A program made the translations under genes and the position numbers. The notes below the pieces were generated by a model. The model was given only the letters and a program-made list of their open reading frames with translations, did not search any database and was not told where the DNA came from. 64,000 nucleotides of DNA from Acinetobacter sp. C26M. Its GTDB lineage: Bacteria; Pseudomonadota; Gammaproteobacteria; Pseudomonadales; Moraxellaceae. The stretch lies in NCBI RefSeq assembly GCF_023702675.1, contig NZ_CP098478.1, forward strand, positions 1,488,001 through 1,552,000. Reading direction: 5' to 3'. Of the stretch, positions 29,896 to 39,159 are shown one piece after another (position 1 is the stretch's first letter; each line of letters opens with the position of its first letter).

Positions 29896-31356
29896 ATGAA
29901 ATCAATTTATATACGTTTAAGTACTTTAGCCATCGCTATGGCAGTTTCGGGTTGGGCAGCAGCAGAAACTTATATCGTAGATCGTTATCAAGATGATACG
30001 GATAAAGGCACTTTACGTTGGGCAATTGAGCAAGCCAATCGCAAACCAACTGAGGCCAGTGAGATTCTGATTCAGGCGGTAGGAAAAGCACCTTATGCCA
30101 TTAAGGTCAACAGTCCATTACCTGAGATCAAAGCGTCTGTAAAAATCATTGGGACGCAATGGGCGAAGACAGGTGAATTTATCGCGGTCGATGGCTCAAA
30201 TTATATTAAAGGTACAGGAGTCGAAGCCTGCCCAGGTGCAGTCGAAGGACAATTTGGGACCAATGTGCGGACTACGACTTTGCCGGGCATCGTATTACGC
30301 GATATCAATGGGGTCACCATCCAAGGCTTGGAAATTCGTCATTTCTGTATTGGTATTTTGATGAACCGTGCCAGCAATAACTTGATTCAAAACAACCGTA
30401 TTATGCATAACTACGGTGGTGCAGGGGTGATGTTGACGGGTGATGATGGTAAGGGTAATCCAACAGCGACCACCACCAATAACAACAAAGTATTGAACAA
30501 CTATTTTCAGGACAATGGTGACGGGCTTGAACTAACTCGTGGTGCAGCATTTAACTTGGTCGCCAATAACCATTTTATTTCAACGGCAGCAAATCCTGAA
30601 CCTTCACAAGGGATTGAAATCTTGTGGGGCAATGACAATGCGGTCGTCGGCAATAAATTTGAAAACTATTCAGATGGCTTACAGATCAACTGGGGCAAGC
30701 GTAACTACATTGCCTATAACGAACTGACCAATAACTCCAATGGTTTTAACCTGACGGGTGATGGCAACATTTTTGACAGCAATAAAGTACATGGTAATCG
30801 GGTGGGGATTGCGATCCGTTCTGAAAAAGATGCCAATGCCCACATTACCCTGACCAAAAACTTAATTTGGAATAACGGCAAAGACATTAAACGTTGTGAG
30901 GCAGGTGGAAGTTGCGTACCGAATCAACGCGTCGGCGCGATTATCTTTGATATTCTAGGATTAGAGCATGCACATTTTGTAGGTTCACGTGGTCATGGCG
31001 TCAAAATTGATCCTGCAAACTTGCAAAAAACCTGCAACAAACCAGATGAGCAAGGCTGTAATGCACAACCGAACCAGAATATTCAGGCACCAAAATTAAG
31101 TGTGTCCAAAGGACAAATTACCGCTGAGGTCAAAGCGCAACCGAATCAGCGTTATCAGGTCGAGTTTTTTGGCAACACATCGGCAAATTCAAATGAGGCC
31201 GAGTTTTATTTAGGTTCAGCGGTTGCCGCAACCAATGCACAAGGAACCGCAGCGCTGACTTGGAAATCAACAACCCAAGTGGCTTCAGTGACAGCAACGA
31301 TCACTGACCGTGTAGGTGCAACATCTGAACTCAGTTCAGCTGTAAAACTGAAATAA
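29896..31356 (+). CDS. quiC: Periplasmic 3-dehydroshikimate dehydratase
   Basis: 486-residue protein with signal peptide (about 1-23, ending SGWAAA) and a right-handed parallel beta-helix core (about 110-340), shown by repeated NN-x-V/I and GNG patterns such as NNLIQNNRIMHN and GNDNAVVGNKF. It makes protocatechuate from dehydroshikimate. It belongs to the Acinetobacter beta-helix class, unrelated to the TIM-barrel AsbF/QsuB dehydratases. Length equals A. baylyi QuiC as I recall it. Confidence 0.92.
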   Translation: MKSIYIRLSTLAIAMAVSGWAAAETYIVDRYQDDTDKGTLRWAIEQANRKPTEASEILIQAVGKAPYAIKVNSPLPEIKASVKIIGTQWAKTGEFIAVDGSNYIKGTGVEACPGAVEGQFGTNVRTTTLPGIVLRDINGVTIQGLEIRHFCIGILMNRASNNLIQNNRIMHNYGGAGVMLTGDDGKGNPTATTTNNNKVLNNYFQDNGDGLELTRGAAFNLVANNHFISTAANPEPSQGIEILWGNDNAVVGNKFENYSDGLQINWGKRNYIAYNELTNNSNGFNLTGDGNIFDSNKVHGNRVGIAIRSEKDANAHITLTKNLIWNNGKDIKRCEAGGSCVPNQRVGAIIFDILGLEHAHFVGSRGHGVKIDPANLQKTCNKPDEQGCNAQPNQNIQAPKLSVSKGQITAEVKAQPNQRYQVEFFGNTSANSNEAEFYLGSAVAATNAQGTAALTWKSTTQVASVTATITDRVGATSELSSAVKLK

Positions 31357-31374
31357 ACGGCAAGGAGGCCGAAT

Positions 31375-32703
31375 ATGAAGTCGAATGCATTATTGCTCAA
31401 AATGAGCTGTCTGGCAGTGGCTGTATGTGCTGCTCAATCCAGTTTTGCTGATCAGCCATGGTCACAGGATCGCCAATGGTTACTGGATGATTGGAATGGC
31501 CAGCGTCAGCAACTGGAAAAAGAAGGCTATAAATTTACGGCCTCGATCATGAGTCAAGCTGCGACAAATCTGGATGGTGGTTATAACGATGACAATACTT
31601 TTAAAAATGCAGCGCAATTGTCGCTCGGTGCCAATTTTGATTTAGAGAAAATTGCAGGCTGGAAAGATACCAGTGCCAGCCTTTTAATCACTAAACGTGA
31701 TGGTAATGCCTTAACTTTGGATCGAATTAAAGATCCTCGTTCTAGTGCACTCGGCAATTCACAGGAAATCTATGGTCGCGGCAAAATCTGGCGTTTGAGT
31801 CAGGCATGGGTGAAAAAGGGCTTTGTTGATAACACGGTACAGTTCAAGATTGGCCGTATGGGCATGTCAGAAGATTTTAATGGCTCGCAATGTGAATTCC
31901 AGAATTTATTATTGTGTGGTGGACAGCTTGGGAAGTCGATTGGTTCAATCTGGTACAACTTACCTGTTGGATTATGGGGTGCCAATGTTAAGTATCAATT
32001 CGCACCTGAATGGACTTTAGGTGTCGGTGTCTACGAAGTCAATCCAGACAATATTAAAACTGATCGCAATCGTGATGGTTTTAATCTGGATATGGATCAT
32101 GTCAAAGGCGCAACCATTCCAGTTGAATTAGCATGGCGACCAAAACTTGCTGCCTTCAATAGCTTGTCTGGTGAATATAAAGTCGGGGCACTCTATTCGA
32201 CAGCCGAAGCCAATGATATTGCGACAGTAGGCAAAGTACATGATGGCAAACATAGTTTTTGGTTGAATGCACAACAACAACTCAGCCAAAAAGGCGACGA
32301 TCCAAAACGTGGTTTGTACGTCAGTTTCAATGCCGTAGTTAATGATAAAGCGACCACGGCAGTCAACAGTACCCAGCAACTGGCACTTTGGTACAAAGGG
32401 CCTTTTGATCGTCGTCCAAATGATTCAATTGGTTTTGGTATTGCCAATTATCTGGTCAATGATCGCTATAAAGATCGTCAAATTACACTGAATGAAACTC
32501 GCGGTTATCAGCAATACGATGCGCTTGCTACAGATTATGTACCCGTCCAGCGTGATGAACTCAATATCGAATTGAACTATAGCTATCAGTGGTCACCTGC
32601 GGTGATGTTAAGACCTAACCTGCAATATATCCATCAACCTGCGGGTGTTAAAGAAGTGGATGATGCATGGGTTGCAGGCCTGAGCATGCGCGTGAATTTC
32701 TAA
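31375..32703 (+). CDS. quiX: Outer-membrane porin of the quinate cluster
   Basis: 442-residue beta-barrel protein with signal peptide (about 1-25, ending SSFA) and alternating strands, ending in VAGLSMRVNF with the C-terminal Phe needed for barrel insertion. It resembles carbohydrate-selective OprB-type porins. Placed between quiC and quiA with AAGGAGG as RBS, it probably lets quinate and shikimate into the periplasm, where QuiA, QuiB and QuiC act. The transport role is inferred. Confidence 0.88.
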   Translation: MKSNALLLKMSCLAVAVCAAQSSFADQPWSQDRQWLLDDWNGQRQQLEKEGYKFTASIMSQAATNLDGGYNDDNTFKNAAQLSLGANFDLEKIAGWKDTSASLLITKRDGNALTLDRIKDPRSSALGNSQEIYGRGKIWRLSQAWVKKGFVDNTVQFKIGRMGMSEDFNGSQCEFQNLLLCGGQLGKSIGSIWYNLPVGLWGANVKYQFAPEWTLGVGVYEVNPDNIKTDRNRDGFNLDMDHVKGATIPVELAWRPKLAAFNSLSGEYKVGALYSTAEANDIATVGKVHDGKHSFWLNAQQQLSQKGDDPKRGLYVSFNAVVNDKATTAVNSTQQLALWYKGPFDRRPNDSIGFGIANYLVNDRYKDRQITLNETRGYQQYDALATDYVPVQRDELNIELNYSYQWSPAVMLRPNLQYIHQPAGVKEVDDAWVAGLSMRVNF

Positions 32704-32719
32704 TACTGGAGGATGAGCG

Positions 32720-35143
32720 ATGACTGAATCTTCAAGCTCACATACCATACTCAAAATATGGTGCTTTATTTTAGCGTTGGTTTTATTGCTTACAGGTCTG
32801 TTTTTTACAGTCGGTGGCTTTCAACTCGCAGCGCTGGGTGGATCATGGTATTTCATGATCTCAGGTGTACTTACGCTCATCTCAGCTGTTTTTATTTTTA
32901 AGAAAAAAGCATTGGGTGTCTGGTTATTCAGTCTGGTTTTTGCAGGAACGATCTTCTGGTCATTGATTGATGCAGGTTGGGAGTTCTGGCCTTTATTTTC
33001 AAGACTGATGTTCCCAGCAGGCTTATTTGCCGCGCTGATGTTTACTTTACCTGCCATCCGTCGTTATCAATATCAACCGAGTGCAGATTTACCTGCTTAT
33101 GGTTTGGGAATATTGACGGTTATTGGCATGGTAATCGGTTTTTATCAAATGTTTCAGCCGCATCCAACGGTTGCGGCCTCTGGGCAGGTCTTGCCTTTGA
33201 TTCCTGTAAAAACCGATATGAAGCAGAGCAACTGGCAGCATTATGGTCAGGATGCAGGTGGAAGTCGTTTTGCTGCATTGGATCAGATCACACGGGACAA
33301 TGTACATCAATTAAAAGAGGTTTGGCGTTTCCGTACGGGTGATTTCACCACAGGTTCGGGAAATGGTGCAGAAGATCAAATGACACCATTACAAGTAGGC
33401 AATAAGATTTTCCTATGTACCCCGCATAACAATATTTTTGCGTTGGAAGCGGATTCAGGTAAACAACTTTGGAAAGCGGAAGTCAACTCCAAGTCGGATG
33501 CTTGGGAGCGTTGTCGAGGAGTTGCTTATTTTGATTCTACCCAAACCTTGGTTCAGCCAACTTTGGCTGGAGCAACTCCTGTCAAAGCGGTGGAAAACAA
33601 CACCTCATGTCTGCGCCGTGTTTATACCAATACACCTGATGGTCGCTTAATTGCCGTTAATGCAGATACAGGTGAACGTTGTAAAGACTTTGGTGTGGAA
33701 GGTACGGTTGACCTATTGAAAGGCTTAGGTGAGGGCACAACCGCACCACGTTTTGAGGTAACTTCTGCGCCAACCATTGCGGGTACGGTAATTGTGGTGG
33801 GTAGTCGTATCGCGGATAACTTTGCCGCAGATATGCCGGGTGGGGTGATTCGTGCATACGATGTCATTACAGGTGAATTACGTTGGGCCTTTGATCCACG
33901 CAATCCAGATCCAAACTATGTGTTGAAGGATGGAGAAACCTATAAACGTAGTTCAGCAAACTCTTGGGCAGCCATGTCTTATGATCCACAAATGAACACG
34001 GTATTCTTGCCAATGGGCAGCTCATCTGTCGATGTCTGGGGCGGTAATCGTCAACCTTTAGACCATAAATATAATTCTTCTGTTCTGGCTTTAGATGCAA
34101 CCACAGGTAAGGAAAAGTGGGTTTATCAGACAGTTCATAATGATTTATGGGATTTTGATTTACCAATGCAGCCCAGCTTGATAGATTTCCCTATGCAAGA
34201 TGGCAGCAATAAACCTGCTGTAGTGATTGGTACCAAATCTGGTCAGTTCTTTGTATTGGATCGTGTAACGGGTCAACCACTGACTAAAGTGATTGAACAG
34301 CCCGTTAAACCTGCCGATATTAAAGGTGAGCAATACAGCCCAACCCAACCACGTTCGGTGGAAATGCCACAGATTGGCAATCAAACCTTAACTGAGTCGG
34401 ATATGTGGGGCGCAACGCCATTTGACCAGTTGATGTGCCGTATCAACTTCAAATCAATGCGTTATGAAGGCTTGTTTACTGCACCGGGCACTGATAAATC
34501 CTTAAGTTTTCCAGGTTCTTTGGGCGGCATGAACTGGGGTAGTATCGCCTTTGATCCAAGTCATCAATATATGTTCGTCAATGATATGCGTTTAGGACTG
34601 TGGATTCAGTTGATTGAACAAACGCCAGAAGACTTGGCTGTTCAAGCCAATGGCGGAGAGAAAGTCAATACAGGAATGGGTGCAGTACCAATGAAGGGCA
34701 CACCTTATAAAGTCAACAAAGATCGCTTCTGGTCGAAGTTGAATATCCCATGCCAAAAACCACCCTATGGCACCATGACCGCAATTGATATGAAAACCCG
34801 CCAAATTGCATGGCAGGTGCCAATGGGAACCGTGCAAGATACTGGTCCAATGGGTATCAAAATGGGGCTTAAAGCACCGATTGGAATGCCAACCATTGGT
34901 GGACCAATGGCAACACAAGGTGGGGTGGTATTCTTTGCTGCAACTCAGGATTATTACTTGCGTGCATTGGATTCATCTTCGGGTAAGGAACTGTGGAAAG
35001 CGCGTTTACCAGTAGGTAGTCAAGCGACGCCGATCAGCTATGTGTCTCCAAAAAATGGCAAGCAGTATGTGCTGATTACCGCGGGCGGTGCACGTCAATC
35101 GCCTGATCATGGTGACTATGTAATTGCGTATAGCTTGAACTAA
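32720..35143 (+). CDS. quiA: PQQ-dependent quinate/shikimate dehydrogenase, membrane bound
   Basis: 807-residue quinoprotein. Five hydrophobic helices at about 10-150 anchor it in the inner membrane, as in glucose dehydrogenase Gcd. A periplasmic eight-bladed propeller (about 165-807) has W-motifs such as GKQLWKAEV, GELRWAFDP, GKEKWVYQT and GKELWKARL, plus the SQATPISY-type end. It oxidises quinate to dehydroquinate (and shikimate to dehydroshikimate), passing electrons to ubiquinone. Last gene of the operon. Confidence 0.95.
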   Translation: MTESSSSHTILKIWCFILALVLLLTGLFFTVGGFQLAALGGSWYFMISGVLTLISAVFIFKKKALGVWLFSLVFAGTIFWSLIDAGWEFWPLFSRLMFPAGLFAALMFTLPAIRRYQYQPSADLPAYGLGILTVIGMVIGFYQMFQPHPTVAASGQVLPLIPVKTDMKQSNWQHYGQDAGGSRFAALDQITRDNVHQLKEVWRFRTGDFTTGSGNGAEDQMTPLQVGNKIFLCTPHNNIFALEADSGKQLWKAEVNSKSDAWERCRGVAYFDSTQTLVQPTLAGATPVKAVENNTSCLRRVYTNTPDGRLIAVNADTGERCKDFGVEGTVDLLKGLGEGTTAPRFEVTSAPTIAGTVIVVGSRIADNFAADMPGGVIRAYDVITGELRWAFDPRNPDPNYVLKDGETYKRSSANSWAAMSYDPQMNTVFLPMGSSSVDVWGGNRQPLDHKYNSSVLALDATTGKEKWVYQTVHNDLWDFDLPMQPSLIDFPMQDGSNKPAVVIGTKSGQFFVLDRVTGQPLTKVIEQPVKPADIKGEQYSPTQPRSVEMPQIGNQTLTESDMWGATPFDQLMCRINFKSMRYEGLFTAPGTDKSLSFPGSLGGMNWGSIAFDPSHQYMFVNDMRLGLWIQLIEQTPEDLAVQANGGEKVNTGMGAVPMKGTPYKVNKDRFWSKLNIPCQKPPYGTMTAIDMKTRQIAWQVPMGTVQDTGPMGIKMGLKAPIGMPTIGGPMATQGGVVFFAATQDYYLRALDSSSGKELWKARLPVGSQATPISYVSPKNGKQYVLITAGGARQSPDHGDYVIAYSLN

Positions 35144-35166
35144 GTTCTTTTAAATTTTTAAGATGA

Positions 35167-35197
35167 AAAACGGTGATCCTCGTGGTTGCCGTTTTTT
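35167..35197 (+). terminator. Intrinsic terminator after quiA
   Basis: AAAACGG...CCGTTTT stem with inner pairing, running into T6, 23 nt after the quiA stop. It ends the 15-kb pca-qui transcript. Confidence 0.85.
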
Positions 35198-35252
35198 ATT
35201 TCAATCTGAGTCTTATAGCTTATTGATGATGTTTGTGGTTTAAGCACAAGAA

Positions 35253-35269
35253 TTGGCATATTCATTGCT
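35253..35269 (+). promoter_or_regulatory. Candidate sigma-54 promoter of uraD
   Basis: TTGGCAT-N5-TTGCT with the invariant GG and GC separated by 10 nt. This is one base from the consensus TTGGCAC-N5-TTGCW. Predicted start near 35280, 44 nt before the uraD ATG. A sigma-70 reading (TTGGCA, 16 nt, TATGCT) shares the same left end and cannot be excluded. Confidence 0.7.
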
Positions 35270-35282
35270 TAATTTATGCTAT

Positions 35283-35295
35283 CTGGTCTGACCAG
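35283..35295. promoter_or_regulatory. FadR-type GntR operator at uraD
   Basis: CTGGT-CTG-ACCAG, a perfect palindrome that fits the FadR-subfamily consensus TNGTNNNACNA. It lies at about +4 to +16 of the predicted start, a repressing position. Related sites are at 40396 and 41576. Confidence 0.75.
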
Positions 35296-35323
35296 TCAGA
35301 CAATGCAATAAATTGGAGCAGCG

Positions 35324-35824
35324 ATGCAACTCGAAACATTCAATCAGTTGAACTCTGTAGAGGCAAGCCAAGTCTTACAGAACTGTGTGCATATCCCAAC
35401 TTGGATGTTTGAACTGGTACAGCAACGGCCTTATCAGTTTAAACAACAGCTATACCAAGCTGCACTCGCGCAAGCCCAAACCTGGCAATGGCCTGAAATT
35501 TATTCAGCCTTGGCGCAACATCCGCGCATTGGTGAGAAAAAAGCGGCAGCAGTTTTATCTGAAAAAGAACAGCAATTTTCACAGCGTGAGCAAGGGCAAA
35601 TTCAAACTGATGCGGTACTGCAACTGGCACTCTATCAGGGCAATTTAGATTATGAGCACAAATTTGGGCATATTTTTCTGATCCGTGCTGCTGGTCGCTC
35701 AGGGCAACAGATCTTGTCTGAGTTGCAACGACGTTTAGAAAATACAGTAGAGCAGGAGCAAGTCGAAGTGAAGCAGCAATTGAGTGAAATTGCATTACTT
35801 CGTTTACAACAGGAGATTCAATAA
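35324..35824 (+). CDS. uraD: OHCU decarboxylase
   Basis: 166-residue 2-oxo-4-hydroxy-4-carboxy-5-ureidoimidazoline decarboxylase, the last of three steps from urate to S-allantoin. The catalytic His is in the hallmark HPRIGEKKA at residues 66-74. A second conserved part is YEHKFGHIFLIRAAGRS near residue 106. The stop overlaps the uraH start by one base (TAATG), so the two are coupled. Confidence 0.94.
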   Translation: MQLETFNQLNSVEASQVLQNCVHIPTWMFELVQQRPYQFKQQLYQAALAQAQTWQWPEIYSALAQHPRIGEKKAAAVLSEKEQQFSQREQGQIQTDAVLQLALYQGNLDYEHKFGHIFLIRAAGRSGQQILSELQRRLENTVEQEQVEVKQQLSEIALLRLQQEIQ

Positions 35825-36159
35825 TGGCAGGTATTAGTACACATATTTTAAATGCCGCATTGGGGCAGCCAGCTCGTCAGGTATTGGTGAAATTACGTCA
35901 GGAAATCAATCATCAATATATTTTGCTGGATGAGCAATTCACAGATGCAGATGGTCGTATTCCTGCATTCAAAATCGAATCATTTATCCAAGCCAATTAT
36001 CAGTTAATTTTTGAAGTGGCAGATTATTTTCACACTTTACATGTCGATAGTTTTTATCCGCGTGTGTGTATTGATTTTAAGGTCGCTGATATTCAACAGC
36101 ACTATCACGTGCCGTTATTAATTAGTCCTTTTTCCTATTCAACTTATCGCGGCAGCTAA
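35824..36159 (+). CDS. uraH: 5-hydroxyisourate hydrolase (transthyretin-related)
   Basis: 111-residue HIU hydrolase, converting 5-hydroxyisourate made by HpxO into OHCU. Family marks: ISTHILNAALGQPA at the N-terminus (His 7), FYPRVCIDF in the middle, HYHVPLLISPFSYSTYRGS at the C-terminus with the diagnostic YRGS end. No periplasmic signal, so the pathway is cytoplasmic. Confidence 0.95.
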   Translation: MAGISTHILNAALGQPARQVLVKLRQEINHQYILLDEQFTDADGRIPAFKIESFIQANYQLIFEVADYFHTLHVDSFYPRVCIDFKVADIQQHYHVPLLISPFSYSTYRGS

Positions 36160-36205
36160 AACTTAACAATGTGGACATCATGAACTTAATTTGAGGAATT
36201 AACCC

Positions 36206-37579
36206 ATGCAGCAAGACAATATACGTTCAGAATCAAATACAAATACATCCGCAGAACAACAATATTTAGGCATGAGTAAAAATCTGATGTATGGATTACA
36301 GCATGTCTTGACCATGTATGGGGGCATTATCGCACCACCTTTAATTATCGGGGCAGCAGCAGGATTGCAAGCTTCTGAAATTGGATTATTGGTTGCAGCC
36401 GCGCTATTTGTCGGAGGAATTGCAACGGTCTTGCAAACCATCGGTTTCAAGCATTTTGGCGCAAAACTGCCGATTGTACAGGGGGTGTCATTTGCAGGTG
36501 TTGCCACTATTCTCGCGATTGTCAGTACAGGTGGGGGATTGGCATCTGCTTTTGGCGCGGTGATTGTGGCGTCCTTGATTGGCTTATTGCTCACACCATT
36601 CTTTGCAAAAATCATTCGGTTTTTCCCGCCAGTGGTGACAGGTTGTGTCATTACCATGATTGGTATTTCGCTAATGCCTGTGGCAATCCGTTGGATTATG
36701 GGTGGCAATCCGAAAGCAGAAAACTGGGGTGATCCAGCCAATGTAGGTTTGGCGGTGATGACGTTGGCGATTGTGATTATCTTTAGTATGTTGCGTAGTC
36801 AGATGCTCCGTCGTTTGGCAATTCTAGTCGCGATTGTATTGGGAACCATCCTTGCTTATTTTGCTGGCTTTGCAGATTTCTCTAAAGTTACGTCAGGCTC
36901 CATATTTGCCTTACCCAGCTTTTTTCACTTCGGTTCTCCTGTATTTGAGTTTTCTGCCATTCTCTCCATGACAATTGTGACCCTGGTGATCATGACAGAA
37001 ACCACTGCCGATATTATTGCGATTGGTGAAATTGTTGGAACCAAAGTTGATTCCAAACGTATTGGCGATGGTTTGCGCGCGGATATGTTATCGAGTGCTA
37101 TTTCACCGATTTTTGGGTCATTTATGCAAACTGCTTTTGCCCAAAATGTAGGCTTGGTTGCCATTACAGGAATTAAGAGTCGTTTTGTGGTGGCAACCGC
37201 AGGTGGCATTTTAATCATTTTAGGACTATTACCGATTGTGGGACGCTTGGTTGCTTCAATCCCAATGCCAGTATTAGGTGGGGCAGGCATTGTACTGTTT
37301 GGTACTGTCGCTGCAAGTGGTATCCGTACTTTAGCAAAAGTGGATTATAACGATCATAAAAATTTGATCATCGTGGCGACTTCACTGGCAATTGGCATGA
37401 TCCCAATTGTGAATCAGGAGTTTTATGCACAATTTCCAGTCTGGGTAAAAACCTTGTTGCATTCAGGGATTAGCTCAGCCTGTATCACCGCGATTTTACT
37501 CAATATCATTTTCAATCATTTGCCATTTAACAAGAAATCTGTGGATGTTGCGACTTTGCCATTAAATTCAGGGCATTGA
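36206..37579 (+). CDS. NCS2-family purine permease, probably for urate/xanthine
   Basis: 457-residue nucleobase-ascorbate transporter with about 12-14 helices. The conserved helix-3 region is LPIVQGVSFAGVATI; helix 8 carries the substrate Glu in TETTADIIAIGE near residue 270; helix 10 reads AQNVGLVAITG. The helix-8 pattern resembles UacT/UapA-type urate-xanthine carriers. It follows uraH after 46 nt with RBS AGGAA, so it is in the uraDH operon. Specificity is inferred. Confidence 0.9.
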   Translation: MQQDNIRSESNTNTSAEQQYLGMSKNLMYGLQHVLTMYGGIIAPPLIIGAAAGLQASEIGLLVAAALFVGGIATVLQTIGFKHFGAKLPIVQGVSFAGVATILAIVSTGGGLASAFGAVIVASLIGLLLTPFFAKIIRFFPPVVTGCVITMIGISLMPVAIRWIMGGNPKAENWGDPANVGLAVMTLAIVIIFSMLRSQMLRRLAILVAIVLGTILAYFAGFADFSKVTSGSIFALPSFFHFGSPVFEFSAILSMTIVTLVIMTETTADIIAIGEIVGTKVDSKRIGDGLRADMLSSAISPIFGSFMQTAFAQNVGLVAITGIKSRFVVATAGGILIILGLLPIVGRLVASIPMPVLGGAGIVLFGTVAASGIRTLAKVDYNDHKNLIIVATSLAIGMIPIVNQEFYAQFPVWVKTLLHSGISSACITAILLNIIFNHLPFNKKSVDVATLPLNSGH

Positions 37580-37753
37580 CCAATATCGAATTAGGTGCGG
37601 ATTTCTAAAAAACCATTTTTTTAATCAACAAAAATTTAAAAGTCGCTTATTCATTTTTGAATAGGTCTAGGGGAGTTTCTGTCTTGAAAAAGCCAAAAAC
37701 AGGATTTTAAAGACCTAAAGCGATTTTTAGATCTAACTTTCGGGGAAATATTC

Positions 37754-39049
37754 ATGAGAAATCTTAAATTAAATGCAGTGACCTTAAGTATTGCGATGAC
37801 TGCCACAATGCAAGCATGGGCGGCAGATACCAGCTTAAATGGGCTGTTTAATTTGCAACAAGACTGTCAGACTCGCAATGATTCAGTTGCGGCTATGTCG
37901 ACAGTATTGAGTTGCGGCAGTGTGCATGGAGCAGTGAAATCAGCCTATTATTCTTTGAATAATGGCTATTTTGTGAATAATTTAAATCAAGATACAGCTG
38001 TGATTGGGGGCTATATCAAATATGAGACCGCTCCTTTTTATGGAGTACAGGCAGCTGTTGGTTATGATATTCAGCGTCGTTTAGACGAGAAGAACAAAAA
38101 TGATGAAGTTTCCGAGTTAAAAGAAGATCGAGATGGTTTAGCCGAAGCTTATCTGACATGGAAAAATGATTTGGCTCGGGTGACTGTGGGTAATCAGCGT
38201 TTAAATTTACCTTTTATGGGAGACTACGCAGACCGCCGTGTATTGATGTTTTTATATCAAGCCGCAGATGTGCAGATCGGCAACCAATATGATTTCCTAC
38301 GTTTGACCAAGGTCAATAAATATAAAAGCTATGCTGAAGATGAGTTTACTAAAAGCTCACGCCAAAATTCAAAAGTTGAAACGGATGGCGTTTGGTCAAT
38401 TGGTGTAGGGAAACGTTTTGAGTTAGACGCTAATAAAACCCTCAAAACACAACTGTGGTATCAGGACTATGATGACTATCTCGGGTTAATTTATACCCAA
38501 GCGGATCTTGGATTTTCACAACTGAAGTACGCTCCTGAGTTTTCACTACAATATATGTCTGGTAAAGATCAGGGCAAGGCATTTGCAGGTGAGATCAACA
38601 GTCAGATCTGGGGTGTACAGGCGGCTTTTAAAGTATTGCCTACTACCAGTATGAAGGTCGCCTATAACTATATTAAGCCAAACCAAAACAGCTATCTAAA
38701 TGGGGCTTTATTAATGCCATACGCTAGCCAAACCTCATCTGGTGAAATCTTTGCACAACCCTTTTTTACCAGTACCCAGGATTTAGGTGCGGGCAATGCA
38801 CTAATGTTATCCTTAGAGGGGAAAGTATCTGATCAAGTCATTGCAGGCGCACGCTATTCATATATGGATTTAAAAGAAACCGAGAGTGTTGCTAGTCGTA
38901 ATCAATCCGAATATATGCTGTTCGGTATTTATAATTTCACAGGTGCTTTAAAAGGTTTCAGTGTCAGTAATTTTGCTGGGATTCAGACTTCGCCACGCTA
39001 TGACAAGAATTTTTTACAAAACCGTTTTGCGTTGAGTTATAAGTTTTGA
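37754..39049 (+). CDS. OprD-like outer-membrane porin of the urate operon
   Basis: 431-residue barrel protein with signal peptide (about 1-24, ending MQAWAA) and a C-terminal FALSYKF ending in Phe. The early GAVKSAYYSLNNGYF and later G-ARYSYMDLKE segments resemble OprD-family specific porins. It comes 174 nt after the permease and before a strong terminator, so it may share that transcript or have its own promoter. A role in purine entry is suggested only by position. Confidence 0.82.
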   Translation: MRNLKLNAVTLSIAMTATMQAWAADTSLNGLFNLQQDCQTRNDSVAAMSTVLSCGSVHGAVKSAYYSLNNGYFVNNLNQDTAVIGGYIKYETAPFYGVQAAVGYDIQRRLDEKNKNDEVSELKEDRDGLAEAYLTWKNDLARVTVGNQRLNLPFMGDYADRRVLMFLYQAADVQIGNQYDFLRLTKVNKYKSYAEDEFTKSSRQNSKVETDGVWSIGVGKRFELDANKTLKTQLWYQDYDDYLGLIYTQADLGFSQLKYAPEFSLQYMSGKDQGKAFAGEINSQIWGVQAAFKVLPTTSMKVAYNYIKPNQNSYLNGALLMPYASQTSSGEIFAQPFFTSTQDLGAGNALMLSLEGKVSDQVIAGARYSYMDLKETESVASRNQSEYMLFGIYNFTGALKGFSVSNFAGIQTSPRYDKNFLQNRFALSYKF

Positions 39050-39070
39050 TTGATTGGGCCATTGTAGCTA

Positions 39071-39103
39071 ATGCATACCTCACAAGAGGTGTGCATTTTT
39101 TTA
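39071..39103 (+). terminator. Intrinsic terminator after the porin
   Basis: ATGCATACCTC-acaa-GAGGTGTGCAT, an 11-bp stem with one G-T pair, then TTTTTTAT. Confidence 0.9.
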
Positions 39104-39114
39104 TGATAAAAAAG

Positions 39115-39142
39115 CTAAAAAAAGCCCCCTTGATCGGGGGGA
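39115..39142 (-). terminator. Intrinsic terminator after hpxO
   Basis: Read on the minus strand, a C5/G5 stem (39125-39129 with 39136-39140) is followed by a T tract (A-rich on the plus strand at 39115-39123). It ends the hpxO transcript and faces the porin terminator. Confidence 0.75.
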
Positions 39143-39159
39143 GTTAAAAAGATAAATAC

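Noticed and set aside
35253..35280. Pure sigma-70 promoter for uraD (TTGGCA, 16 nt, TATGCT)
   Set aside because: Possible, but the sigma-54 match at the same place is closer to consensus and recurs at neighbouring purine genes; kept only as the alternative.
36199..36741. 180-codon minus-strand open frame opposite the purine permease
   Set aside because: Rich in Pro, Ala and Thr as expected for the antisense of membrane helices; no start signal and no recognisable domain.
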